Assembly: GCA_963822595.1 (NCBI GenBank)
Contig: CAWGIG010000003.1
Location: forward strand, 372,001-436,000
DNA: 64,000 bases
Reading direction: 5' to 3'
DNA from: CAVRUH01 sp963822595
GTDB taxonomy: Bacteria; Chlamydiota; Chlamydiia; Chlamydiales; Waddliaceae
Shown piece after piece: positions 8,570 to 16,670 of the stretch. How positions within the stretch are numbered: position 1 is the stretch's first letter; each line of letters opens with the position of its first letter. Under the pieces are notes generated by a model. The model did not search any database and was not told the origin of the DNA. It saw nothing but the letters and a program-made list of their open reading frames with translations. Both the position numbers and the translations under genes were made by a program.

Positions 8570-8782
8570 ATGTCGACCTTTATTACAACAGCTGTCTTGG
8601 CAGTTATTGTAGTTCTTATTGCCATTGCCGGTATCTCTATTGGCTGGTTAATAACAGGGAAGTCAAAAGTGCGTCTGGGGATGTGTGGTCGCGACCCCAC
8701 AGCAAAACGCTCTGATAAAGAAGGCTGCGGGACCGAGATTTCCTGCAGTCTATGCGATAAAACGGATGAAAAAAAGAAATGA
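8570..8782 (+). CDS. Small Cys-rich membrane protein, NqrM-like candidate
   Basis: The 70-residue product starts with one transmembrane helix (residues 4-29) followed by a short basic linker and a Cys cluster: GMCGRDP, then EGCGTEISCSLCDK. This layout (one helix, then a Cys-rich tail starting with a CG pair) resembles NqrM/DUF539, which helps assemble the FeS centre of the sodium-pumping NADH:quinone reductase. Chlamydiae use that enzyme. FeoB-associated Cys-rich proteins are an alternative. It starts three bases after DUF3604 and overlaps menG by four, so it is tied to quinone metabolism by context. The NqrM call is an inference. Confidence 0.6.
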   Translation: MSTFITTAVLAVIVVLIAIAGISIGWLITGKSKVRLGMCGRDPTAKRSDKEGCGTEISCSLCDKTDEKKK

Positions 8783-9498
8783 TGACATACAAGAAAGACG
8801 ATCCAAAATCGATCCAGAACATGTTCGGAACGATTGCTTCACAATATGATCGAACCAATGCAGTCCTTTCTTTTCAAATGCATCGGATCTGGAATCGCGA
8901 GCTAGTGAAAAAAGTTATTGGAACCTCTTATCCTGAAAATGTTCTAGATCTCTGCTGTGGAACTGGAGAAATCGCTTTTAATTATCTCAAAAATAGAACG
9001 GGAAGCTGCGAGGCTTTCATGCTCGATTTTTGTCCCGAAATGTTAGACTGCGCTAAAGCGAAAGCAGGCCAGATGCACATGGAGCGTCATTTGATACACT
9101 ATCTTCAGGCAGATGCTCAAGAGATTCCTTTGCCCAACAATAGCATCGAATGCGCTACAATGGCCTATGGTATCAGAAACATTAAAGATCCTCAGAAGAG
9201 CGCTAAAGAAGTATATAGGGTATTAAAACCCGGAGCGACTTTTGGGATATTGGAACTCACGCAACCGTCTAATCGAATGCTTAGGATGGGTCATTCGCTA
9301 TACTTGAGGTATGCGCTCCCCGTGCTTGGCAAGCTTTTGACATCAAATCAAGATGCTTATAGCTATCTTTGCAATAGCATTCATACCTTTATTCCGCCTG
9401 AAAAGCTCGTTGGAGTGCTTGAAGCCGCAGGCTTTAAGGATGTTCAGAGTCACCCAATGATGGGCGGCATCGCCACCATTATCACCGGCAAGAAATAA
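8779..9498 (+). CDS. ubiE: Demethylmenaquinone methyltransferase MenG/UbiE
   Basis: This enzyme methylates demethylmenaquinone using S-adenosylmethionine, the last step of menaquinone synthesis. The 239-residue protein shows the UbiE N-terminus (VQ-MF-TIAS-YD pattern: NMFGTIASQYDRTNAVLSF), SAM motif I VLDLCCGTGE (residues ~55-64), the second signature YGIRNIKDPQKSAKEVYRVL, and LELTQPSN. It starts at ATG 8779 inside ATGA, overlapping the upstream gene. With the menF and men operon genes elsewhere in the window it completes the classical pathway. Confidence 0.95.
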   Translation: MMTYKKDDPKSIQNMFGTIASQYDRTNAVLSFQMHRIWNRELVKKVIGTSYPENVLDLCCGTGEIAFNYLKNRTGSCEAFMLDFCPEMLDCAKAKAGQMHMERHLIHYLQADAQEIPLPNNSIECATMAYGIRNIKDPQKSAKEVYRVLKPGATFGILELTQPSNRMLRMGHSLYLRYALPVLGKLLTSNQDAYSYLCNSIHTFIPPEKLVGVLEAAGFKDVQSHPMMGGIATIITGKK

Positions 9499-9508
9499 AC
9501 GCCGATCT

Positions 9509-9550
9509 ATGGACTACATGGACGAAATGGACTACATGGACGGTATGGAC
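9509..9550. repeat. 9-bp ATGGACNNN tandem repeat, copy 2
   Basis: Five units (atggactac, atggacgaa, atggactac, atggacggt, atggacgtt, the last partly beyond) fill the gap between the convergent ubiE and Inc-like genes. The period is nine bases, a multiple of three, but no frame with start and stop is supported. Confidence 0.8.
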
Positions 9551-9556
9551 GTTCCT

Positions 9557-9895
9557 TTACAAACGTTGCTTCCACGTTTTTGGAGCCGTCATTGAAGAAA
9601 AATCGTCCTTAACCAGGGATTCATTATTGGTCTTAACTGGAAATAAATTTCCTACTACCTTATTAACAATAGAAATTGTTAGAATAATTGGTAGAGCTAT
9701 AAGTGATAAACCACCTGTAAAAGGTGCTGCTGCCACACTGCCTACAAGAGCTAGACCTAGAGCTAAAATAATGCTAAAGGCTATTTTTGAAATTGCCGCC
9801 TTACTTAATTTGGCTTTTTCCGCTATTAACGGCAACAGACCTTTACGTGAAATATCATCCATTGGTTTAGAAAGTATTGCGGGTAGAGCATTCAT
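9557..9895 (-). CDS. Putative Inc-like bilobed membrane protein
   Basis: The 112-residue product starts at ATG 9895, with AGAGG seven bases upstream. Two hydrophobic lobes (about residues 38-57 and 62-82) are separated by a short PFTGG turn, with a polar N-terminus and a basic, Ser/Thr-rich tail. This matches Inc-protein topology and lacks a signal peptide. There is no recognised homologue. It resembles the gene at 5924 in layout only, not in sequence. A near-consensus promoter precedes it, suggesting separate regulation from the convergent ubiE and the downstream men operon. Confidence 0.55.
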   Translation of the reverse strand: MNALPAILSKPMDDISRKGLLPLIAEKAKLSKAAISKIAFSIILALGLALVGSVAAAPFTGGLSLIALPIILTISIVNKVVGNLFPVKTNNESLVKDDFSSMTAPKTWKQRL

Positions 9896-9938
9896 ATATT
9901 AACCTCTTTAATTTTAATAATAAATATTTTTAAGTTTT

Positions 9939-9968
9939 ATTATATAGAATAGTTTAATTATTCGTCAA
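9939..9968 (-). promoter_or_regulatory. Near-consensus promoter for the Inc-like gene at 9557
   Basis: On the minus strand TTGACG (9963-9968), an 18-base spacer and TATAAT (9939-9944) occur about 45 bases upstream of the start. Eleven of twelve hexamer bases match consensus. Confidence 0.6.
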
Positions 9969-9984
9969 TATTTAAATAAATCTG

Positions 9985-11058
9985 TTAATAAATCCGGCCA
10001 ACCGGCTTGCCGAGCTCGGTGCGAGCTATTTTTTCCTTAAGGTGAACCTCACGGATGCGGGCGAAGGGCAATACCTGCCCGTTAAATTCTCTCACAACGT
10101 TTTCGACGTTGCCGGTTGCCTGCAAATGAATAACCTTTCCCAAACGAGGATCACATGCTGCTACCAACAACATGTCTTCTTTTACTTCTAGGTTTAATTT
10201 TATTCTATTGAGCATTGCTTCAAGTTGCAACATATCAACACTTTCACCACCAATTTTAATGAAATCAGAACCTCTTCCAAAAACCGTCAATATACTCCCC
10301 TGCAACTCGCCACGGTCCTCCGTCTGAAACCATCCTTCAACTTTCGGATCCAACACAGTCAAACGATCTTCGTTCCACAAGGCATACGCCGATAAAAGGG
10401 CATCGCTTTTAATGCAAATAAATCCTTCCTGAATTTTCACTGAAACATGCGGCAAAAGCTGAAGTTTTCTGGAATCGACAGCTGTAGCTACTTGGGAAGA
10501 GCACTCAGTAAGCCCATAAGAAGGCAACACAGGCCAACCCAACAAGCGCGCCTGCTCATAAAGCGTTTCGTCTAATGCTCCTCCCCCAATGATAACCGCT
10601 CGAAGTGATGCAGGAGCCTTTTCCTTGGACAAAACAAGATCGAATAGCTGTGTCGGCACGAGCGCTGTTAAAGTTGCTTTATAGGAACGAGCTAAATCAC
10701 AAAATCCCCTAGGGTCCCAAGATTTGTAATCGACAAAGGAAGCTCCGGACAAATAACTCCGAGCCTGGATTCCTAACCCCCCCACATGAAAATCGGGAAG
10801 GGCATTTAGCCAGACATCAGAAGCATCTGATTTGAGATGTTGGTTGACACCTGTTGCGGAGGTTAAGATTGCTTTTTTAGAAAGGGCAACGAATTTCGTC
10901 ATGCCCGATGTGCCCGAGGTCGCCAACCAAACGTGTGAGGAAAATCCTTCTAGGGATTGAAGTAAGGAATAATACCTCTTTTTCTCAACAGGGGCATAAC
11001 GAGGATTCAACACTATTTCTGTAGTATTGGATGCCCAATCAATCACATCGATTTCCAA
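9985..11058 (-). CDS. menE: 2-succinylbenzoate--CoA ligase MenE
   Basis: MenE activates o-succinylbenzoate with ATP and CoA. The 357-residue protein carries the adenylate-forming P-loop-like motif ATSGTSGMTKFVALS (about residues 47-61), the core SYGLTECSSQVAT and the C-terminal catalytic Lys region ARTELGKPVGRIY at the very end. It is shorter than typical MenE (~450 residues), mainly at the N-terminus. It is last in the men operon (menD-H-B-A-C-E) and overlaps menC by 16 bases, so translational coupling is likely. Confidence 0.9.
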   Translation of the reverse strand: MEIDVIDWASNTTEIVLNPRYAPVEKKRYYSLLQSLEGFSSHVWLATSGTSGMTKFVALSKKAILTSATGVNQHLKSDASDVWLNALPDFHVGGLGIQARSYLSGASFVDYKSWDPRGFCDLARSYKATLTALVPTQLFDLVLSKEKAPASLRAVIIGGGALDETLYEQARLLGWPVLPSYGLTECSSQVATAVDSRKLQLLPHVSVKIQEGFICIKSDALLSAYALWNEDRLTVLDPKVEGWFQTEDRGELQGSILTVFGRGSDFIKIGGESVDMLQLEAMLNRIKLNLEVKEDMLLVAACDPRLGKVIHLQATGNVENVVREFNGQVLPFARIREVHLKEKIARTELGKPVGRIY

Positions 11059-11924
11059 GAAAGTTTTTTGAGAAGATCGTCATAACCAAATCCTAGACCT
11101 CCGGTAGTTGCAATCAGGGTGGGTCCATCGTTGCTTAAACGTTCTGAAAAAGAGTTTTTTTGATAGATAAGGTGTGATAATAGCCCACAAACCTCTCCTC
11201 TTTTAGGGTGTTTATCTCTCAAAATTCCCGCGATATAAGCAGCCCCGAGCTGACCTATGGGATGATCTAGATAGGAAGTGACAATAATGCGCTCGCACTC
11301 TTTGAAGTCCTCAAGATCTTCAATGGCAGGTTTGATAATAGCAATGTCCCCCATTTCGCTCTGAAAATCGGTGGCTAAAGGCACCGATATTGTTTTCCAC
11401 TGATCCTCATCGTACGGAAAAGGATCTTCAATGAAATCAATGCGACTCGTAAATTCCGAAATAGTAGGTAGCCATTTCGAAAACGACTCAAAAGTGTGTT
11501 TGTTGTTGAAATCGATACGTATTTTTAGATCGGGAGGAAGGGAACTCAGTTGTTTTTTTAGATCCGTGGAGGGATCGGCCTTTATTTTTACCGTTTTAAA
11601 TTTTTCGGGAATAGGTTCATCGGGCGAAGTCACTAACCAATGGCTTTCTGGAAAAATCAAATGTTTGAAAAGATTTATTTTTGCCATTCGAGCATCTGCA
11701 TCTATTTTAGCAAAATAGAGAGAGCGCTTGGTAAGTGATGTGGGGACCCCTTTGTAAAGCAAAGAGATTTGTTCGGCTAGAGGTTTATCTCCGAACTCGT
11801 GCCAAGGGTGAACATCGGCATAGCCGATATTTCCATCCGCAAATTGCACTTGCAAAAGGGCCCCCTCCCTATCTTTAAAGGGGGGTTTTCCAGCAAGAGT
11901 ATAAGGAGAATAGTGTATTTTCAT
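11043..11924 (-). CDS. menC: o-Succinylbenzoate synthase MenC
   Basis: MenC is an enolase-superfamily dehydratase that converts SHCHC to o-succinylbenzoate. The 293-residue protein shows the expected residues: KIKAD (catalytic Lys), IRIDFNN (metal Asp), FIEDPF (metal Glu), ATDFQ (metal Asp) and IIKPA (second Lys). The N-terminal capping segment contains GYADVHPWHEFGD. It overlaps menA by four bases at its 5' end and menE at its 3' end. Confidence 0.92.
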   Translation of the reverse strand: MKIHYSPYTLAGKPPFKDREGALLQVQFADGNIGYADVHPWHEFGDKPLAEQISLLYKGVPTSLTKRSLYFAKIDADARMAKINLFKHLIFPESHWLVTSPDEPIPEKFKTVKIKADPSTDLKKQLSSLPPDLKIRIDFNNKHTFESFSKWLPTISEFTSRIDFIEDPFPYDEDQWKTISVPLATDFQSEMGDIAIIKPAIEDLEDFKECERIIVTSYLDHPIGQLGAAYIAGILRDKHPKRGEVCGLLSHLIYQKNSFSERLSNDGPTLIATTGGLGFGYDDLLKKLSWKSM

Positions 11925-12787
11925 GATAAAATAAATCCTAGTGAGAGAGCAATTCCGAAAAGAAGATGTAAAAGAGCAGAAAGTCCTAAGTAATAATTAT
12001 AAATTCTACCTGGAGGCGTTTTGTTAATGCGGATGCCAATGAAACAAGCCAGAGGAAATGTCATCCAAGGAAGAAGTCCCGCAGGTGTTTTTCCCCACAA
12101 AATACTAAGAAGATAAGGTGCCATCAAGAAACAGACGATCGAAGTTCTCGCAGATTCTTTCCCAAAACGGACAGCTAGCGTCCGTTTATTGGCCAAAAAA
12201 TCCTGCTCTCGATCCCGCAAGTTGTTGATCGCAATCAATACCACTGAAAGAAAGCCTATTTGGGTTCCGGCAAGTAAAGCGTATGGGCTCCAGACTCCTG
12301 TTTGAAGATAATAAACCGTTGCAGTACTGATCCAACCAAAAAATATCATGACGAAAACTTCGCCTAAGCCCACATAAGCTAAGGGGTAGGGTCCGCCGGT
12401 ATATAAATAAGCGGAAAAAACAGATAAAAGGCCGATAAGAACGATGATAGGCCCTCCTTTTTCCATCAAGGGGATCCCGCATAAAAAGCTGAGAATGAGG
12501 CAGGCTATGCCGGCACCCATGACTTGTTCCGAGGTGAGCAAACCGGATTGCGTGACTCTAAGAGGGCCGAGTCTATCGGATCTATCAGCACCTTTTTTGA
12601 AGTCAAGGGCATCATTGATGAGGTTGGTGCCGATTTGAACGAGAAAGGCACATAAGATGGCAAATAAGGTTATTGACCAATTTATTGTGGGAGCCATAAA
12701 AGTCCCCACTAAAACAGGGATTAGGGCGGCGGTAAGAGTTTTTGGCCTTGCTGCCAAAAACCAAGGGGTTACTGACATTGTATTCAT
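11921..12787 (-). CDS. menA: 1,4-Dihydroxy-2-naphthoate polyprenyltransferase MenA
   Basis: MenA attaches the prenyl chain to DHNA in the membrane. The 288-residue protein is strongly hydrophobic with about eight or nine membrane segments. It contains the UbiA-family Asp motifs LINDALDFKKGADRSDR (about residues 57-73) and NLRDREQD (about 190). The start is ATG 12787 with AGGAA about seven bases upstream. It sits eight bases after menB. Confidence 0.93.
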   Translation of the reverse strand: MNTMSVTPWFLAARPKTLTAALIPVLVGTFMAPTINWSITLFAILCAFLVQIGTNLINDALDFKKGADRSDRLGPLRVTQSGLLTSEQVMGAGIACLILSFLCGIPLMEKGGPIIVLIGLLSVFSAYLYTGGPYPLAYVGLGEVFVMIFFGWISTATVYYLQTGVWSPYALLAGTQIGFLSVVLIAINNLRDREQDFLANKRTLAVRFGKESARTSIVCFLMAPYLLSILWGKTPAGLLPWMTFPLACFIGIRINKTPPGRIYNYYLGLSALLHLLFGIALSLGFILS

Positions 12788-12795
12788 ATAAATTC

Positions 12796-13629
12796 CTATG
12801 GAAGCCTTGTATATGGAGTGAAATCGGGTTTTCGTTTTTCAACGAATGCTTGACGTCCCTCTTGTGCCTCTTCACTCATGTAATAAAGAAGAGTGGCATT
12901 TCCTGCAAGATCTAGGAGTCCCATCTGGCCATCGCAGTCGGCATTCAATGCTGTTTTTAAGCAGCGTAGCGCCATAGGTGATAGCTGAAGCATTTCGCGG
13001 CACCATTGAAGCGTTTCCTCTTCGAGCTTTTCTAGAGGGACAACCGTATTAACTAAGCCCATATCGAGGGCTTGTTGCGCGTTATATTGGCGACAGAGGA
13101 ACCATATTTCGCGGGCCTTCTTTTGTCCGACGATACGTGCAAGGTAGCTGCTGCCTAGCCCGCCATCGAAGGAGCCGACACGAGGGCCAACTTGTCCGAA
13201 GATCGCGTTGTCTGCAGCAATGGTCAGATCGCAAACCACGTGCAAAACGTGTCCGCCCCCGATAGCATACCCTGCTACCATCGCCACAACAGGTTTTGGA
13301 AGGGATCTTATCTGCTTTTGCAAGTCTAAGACGTTTAATCTTGGAGTCCCATCTTTACTGACATAACCTTCATCGCCGCGTATTTTTTGATCGCCGCCGG
13401 AACAAAATGCTTGAGTGCCCTCACCCGTTAAAATGACGACGCCAATATGGCTATCATTGCGGCAGATATCAAATGCTTGTTGCATTTCGGTGACCGTCTC
13501 GGGACGAAAAGCGTTGCGAACTTGGGGTCGATTAATAGTGATTTTTGCAACACCATCTTCAGTTTTATGAAATTTAATATCTTCATAAGTTTTAATTTCA
13601 GTCCATAATTGTTCTTGAACAGCAGTCAT
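12796..13629 (-). CDS. menB: 1,4-Dihydroxy-2-naphthoyl-CoA synthase MenB
   Basis: MenB, a crotonase-fold enzyme, closes the naphthoquinone ring. The 277-residue product carries VAKITINRPQVRNAFRPET near the N-terminus, FCSGGDQK (oxyanion-hole strand), AGYAIGGGHVLH and QVGPRVGSFDGGLGSSYLA, all typical of MenB rather than of general enoyl-CoA hydratases. It overlaps the menH stop region by four bases. Confidence 0.95.
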   Translation of the reverse strand: MTAVQEQLWTEIKTYEDIKFHKTEDGVAKITINRPQVRNAFRPETVTEMQQAFDICRNDSHIGVVILTGEGTQAFCSGGDQKIRGDEGYVSKDGTPRLNVLDLQKQIRSLPKPVVAMVAGYAIGGGHVLHVVCDLTIAADNAIFGQVGPRVGSFDGGLGSSYLARIVGQKKAREIWFLCRQYNAQQALDMGLVNTVVPLEKLEEETLQWCREMLQLSPMALRCLKTALNADCDGQMGLLDLAGNATLLYYMSEEAQEGRQAFVEKRKPDFTPYTRLP

Positions 13630-14301
13630 AAGAATTTTTTAACCTCTTGTTGAAACCATAATTTTTGTTGCCATGGTACCCGATGACCCGCATGAGGTGC
13701 AATCGATATTTTCGACCGGGAATTTTTGAATTTTATTTGTCTAGCGATGGAAACATATTTTTGATCGTTTTCTCCGACTACCCATAATATAGGAATATCA
13801 AGCCTTTCAATGGCTTTTTTCAAAAAACTCTGTTTTCCCAAGGACCAATTCACTAAGGCTGCGGCCAAAGCTTTTCTCTGAAAATCTTTTTCTTGTCGGG
13901 CGATAGCGAAGTTATCAAAAAGGGGTTGACGATTCCATTCCTGGATTAATTCATCCCACGGTGCCGTGAGGAATTTTGCGCTTAATTCTTTATCGGCAGC
14001 AAGTCTTGCATCGCGTGAGATTTCCATTTCTATTCCCGGATTTGCCGAGATGATGATCGCCGAATTTCCATAATGCAGGATTGTCGATCAAAGCATGCAG
14101 GGCAAGCCTGCCCCCCATCGAGTATCCGACAAGAACATTTTCTGTACCTTGGACGTCTTTATTAAACGATTTGGCCCAATTGCGGAAGGAAAGTGTCGAT
14201 TTTTCGAACAAATTAGGAGCGTGCATTTTCGATGAAGAGGGAAAAATCTCATCCCAATCGGAAGGTGTTCCTAAGAAGCCATGGAGGGCGTAAGTTGCCA
14301 T
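13626..14301 (-). pseudogene. menH: MenH (SHCHC synthase), split by a one-base frameshift
   Basis: Two overlapping frames encode the halves of a MenH alpha/beta hydrolase. The N-terminal half (start 14301) has YALHGFLGTPSDWDE and the nucleophile elbow GYSMGGRLALHAL. The C-terminal half (frame open through 13626) continues with ISANPG, the acid region LWVVGENDQ and the His region APHAGHRVPW. Alignment by eye places the break at 14061-14067: removing one base of the AAATT run restores KSAIIISANPG across the junction. Without that correction the protein loses the catalytic Asp and His. It may be a true lesion or a sequencing indel. The start overlaps the menD 3' end. Confidence 0.8.
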
Positions 14302-15287
14302 AGTTTTTTATATTTTTCTGCAAAACGTGCTGTTGCTGCATTATCGGGGCAGATTTCTATCAAACGGTTTTTAGAAATTTCTGTTCCGGGAACAATGTGT
14401 TCCAAACGTTCGTAATGTAGTCCCCACATTTGCGCAAGCGGTTCAAAGTGATGAGAATGGAGATTTTGAAATTCATCTTGAGGAAACATTCCGGAGAAGA
14501 TTTTTCCGCCGCCATTGTTGATGACAACGATATTCACTTTAATTCCTGACATTTGCCCTAGGATCCACGGACCGGCCATATCGTATAGGGTCGTTAAATC
14601 ACCTAGAATTGCCCAATTCTCTTGTCCGGGTTGGCTTAATCCAAGGAAGGTGGATATTTGACCATCGATCCCATTGAGACCACGAGAGGCATACATTTGA
14701 AATTCTCGATTGGTGTAGGTGGCGGATAGGTCCCACTCACGAATGGGCAGGCTATTACCCAAATAGATCATGGCTCCCTTTGGGATTTGAGTCGACAAAG
14801 CATGAATGAGGCTTTGTTCGGATCTTGGTTCTTGTCGGATGAGTTCTGCCGTGGCCTCGTAGATTTTGCGATCGTTCTCGACATTCTTTTGATATTGGGG
14901 TGAAAGCTCCCCTTCCCAACCATTTAAAAGATCAGAAATATCCGTATGGATGATTTCTGCCCAGCTGATACCGGAGAAAGGAAGATGGCTGATTGAGAGA
15001 ACGGGGATTTTGCCGTTGAGATTTTCAAGGTCGCGCCAGTAGCGGAAGGTTGGGACCCCTCCGATACGCAAGACGCCATCTATTTGCCATAATTTTTCGA
15101 TGTAGGTGATACGCAGGTGTTGCAAACGTGGATCTTCGCGGATGCCTGAAATCGCTTCTAGATAAACAGGAAAATCGATTTTAAGAAGAAAGCGAATGAC
15201 AGCTTCATGATCTTTTTGTAGCAAGGTGCTAACAACGATCAAAGGATCCTTTAACTTTTCTAGAAATGCTTGGAGTCGGTCGATCAT
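14271..15287 (-). CDS. menD: MenD (SEPHCHC synthase), C-terminal portion in a separate frame
   Basis: This 338-residue frame covers the central and ThDP-binding domains of MenD. It contains GNSLPIREWD, YASRGLNGIDGQISTFLG (the MenD RG-GIDG signature), the ThDP-binding GDLTTLYD and NNGGGKIFS. It begins with ATG inside ATGA, overlapping the stop of the N-terminal piece. The boundary falls close to the end of the first pyrimidine-binding domain. A coupled two-subunit enzyme or a single indel are both possible. The combined length (~495 residues) is slightly short of E. coli MenD (556). Confidence 0.85.
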   Translation of the reverse strand: MIDRLQAFLEKLKDPLIVVSTLLQKDHEAVIRFLLKIDFPVYLEAISGIREDPRLQHLRITYIEKLWQIDGVLRIGGVPTFRYWRDLENLNGKIPVLSISHLPFSGISWAEIIHTDISDLLNGWEGELSPQYQKNVENDRKIYEATAELIRQEPRSEQSLIHALSTQIPKGAMIYLGNSLPIREWDLSATYTNREFQMYASRGLNGIDGQISTFLGLSQPGQENWAILGDLTTLYDMAGPWILGQMSGIKVNIVVINNGGGKIFSGMFPQDEFQNLHSHHFEPLAQMWGLHYERLEHIVPGTEISKNRLIEICPDNAATARFAEKYKKLWQLTPSMAS

Positions 15288-15760
15288 ATGAGAGGTTCCT
15301 CAAAACAAACATTGAGGTGCGCCGGCGACACTTTATTCCAACCAGAGAGATTGCAATGTTCTTGGCTTGCAAGGTCTTGTGAATAGGTGGCATATTGTCC
15401 GAATAGTCCCACTTGCTCGGCAGTTTGGGGGGCTCCGCTGCCACGGAATCTTCGCGGTCTATCTGCTGTAATTAGCAGGAGCGGCACACCTGAGTAATAA
15501 GCTTCCATGGCAGCGGGAAGGAGTTCTCCGGCAGCAGTTCCGGAGGTCACGATGACAGCCACAGGTTTTCCTGTAAGACGTGCCCTGCCGATAGCGAAGA
15601 AGGCTGCGGATCTTTCTTCGAACCAGTAGTAGGTTTTGATTTTTTTCTGTGTTAACAAGGGGACAAAGGGAGCATTACGGCTGCTGGGGCAGACACAATA
15701 TTCTTCGAGACCTAAACGGGAAGCTTCTATGATGATTTGTTCTGCGAGCTCTAGATTCAT
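15284..15760 (-). CDS. menD: MenD, N-terminal (Pyr) domain in a separate frame
   Basis: This is the N-terminal ThDP pyrimidine-binding domain of 2-succinyl-5-enolpyruvyl-6-hydroxy-3-cyclohexene-1-carboxylate synthase. Family motifs are YCVCPSSRNAPF (usual PGSRSTP), the catalytic-Glu region YWFEERSAAFFAIGRA, VIVTSGTAAGELLPA and LLLITADRPRRFRGSGAPQT. I place the start at ATG 15760 because homology begins there; the frame is open to 15823. It ends HLNVCFEEPLI then TGA, exactly where MenD normally continues. It is the first gene of the men operon and lies next to a palindromic repeat. Confidence 0.83.
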   Translation of the reverse strand: MNLELAEQIIIEASRLGLEEYCVCPSSRNAPFVPLLTQKKIKTYYWFEERSAAFFAIGRARLTGKPVAVIVTSGTAAGELLPAAMEAYYSGVPLLLITADRPRRFRGSGAPQTAEQVGLFGQYATYSQDLASQEHCNLSGWNKVSPAHLNVCFEEPLI

Positions 15761-15827
15761 ATCCGGGAATATACACAGGGGCACATTTAATTGAAAGTGT
15801 AAATGGATGGTCGCCCTAGCCAAAAAT

Positions 15828-15972
15828 AACAGGATAAGCAGGATCGCAAGCGACAGGATAAAAAAAGGATAAGAAAAAATAAAGAGATTTAAAAAAAATA
15901 TTCTTATTTTTATTTAAATCATTTTTCTTATCCCTCTTTTATCCTTTCGCTTGCGATCCTGCTTATCCTGTT
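15828..15972. repeat. AACAGGATAAGCAGG inverted repeat, copy 1
   Basis: Left arm AACAGGATAAGCAGGATCGC (from 15828) and the mirrored right arm ending CTTATCCTGTT at 15972 enclose an AT-rich centre. Each arm is about 50 bases with a few mismatches. It separates menD from the ankyrin gene; the right arm supplies the GGATAA that ends the ankyrin C-terminal frame. Confidence 0.9.
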
Positions 15973-16670
15973 GTTTCGTTTCTATGGGTATTATTATCCC
16001 AAAACTTTTTTGCTTCTTCGGCAAATCTTTGAATCATCTGGCCTGATATGGGGTTGTAACCTTTTGCTTTGTCCTTACTAACTTCATGGGCTATTCTATT
16101 TCTTAGGGGACGACATTTTTTTAAGAATTTCTTCTTCTTTGTGTCAAAACTAGGGTCATTTTTTATATATCTATAAAGCTCCCCTAACTTTGTTAAGCAC
16201 GCCTCAATGGCCTTGGCCTCATGTACCATAAAACATAAACTGCTATCTTTCATGTCACCTTCTACTGCGCAATTAAAGACATCTAAGAGATATTTCTCTT
16301 GCTTGATCCTTTTTTCATCTAATGTTTTCAAATATTTTGAAATCAATTCAAACTGCTTATCAATAAGGTCAGGAATATGAGTCATCTCTTTATTACATTG
16401 AAGGAGAAGACAATCAGACAGATTTTCTAAAATAATTCCATTAGGGATTTGAAAATTATTCTCAACGATCGGTCCCATACTTTTTAGAATGTATCTTTCA
16501 TAGAAGGCGACTAGATTCTTTTTATCATTGAAATAATGGATCAGAGCTCCCCGAATTTTTTTAGCATCTATGTCGTTAGCAGTTACATGAACAATGTCTT
16601 CTCCTGTTTCTTTCGCTTTTTTTGCACGTCGATAAACTGCATTGATAAAAACGCAATAATCCCCAACCAA
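15963..16670 (-). CDS. C-terminal part of the ankyrin protein in another frame, with HEPN-like motif
   Basis: This open frame overlaps the end of the 1,500-residue ankyrin frame and reads as its continuation. Adding one G to the GGGG run (minus strand; 16661-16664) turns FWLG-IIAF into FWLGDYCVF and joins the two. The region is helical and ends with CRPLRNRIAHEVSKD, which fits the Rx4-6H motif of HEPN domains. Those are common in RNases and abortive-infection or host-directed effectors. The last residues (ETTG, stop) come from the palindromic repeat. Whether it is separately translated is unclear; no good start or Shine-Dalgarno is seen. Confidence 0.65.
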   Translation of the reverse strand: MVGDYCVFINAVYRRAKKAKETGEDIVHVTANDIDAKKIRGALIHYFNDKKNLVAFYERYILKSMGPIVENNFQIPNGIILENLSDCLLLQCNKEMTHIPDLIDKQFELISKYLKTLDEKRIKQEKYLLDVFNCAVEGDMKDSSLCFMVHEAKAIEACLTKLGELYRYIKNDPSFDTKKKKFLKKCRPLRNRIAHEVSKDKAKGYNPISGQMIQRFAEEAKKFWDNNTHRNETTG

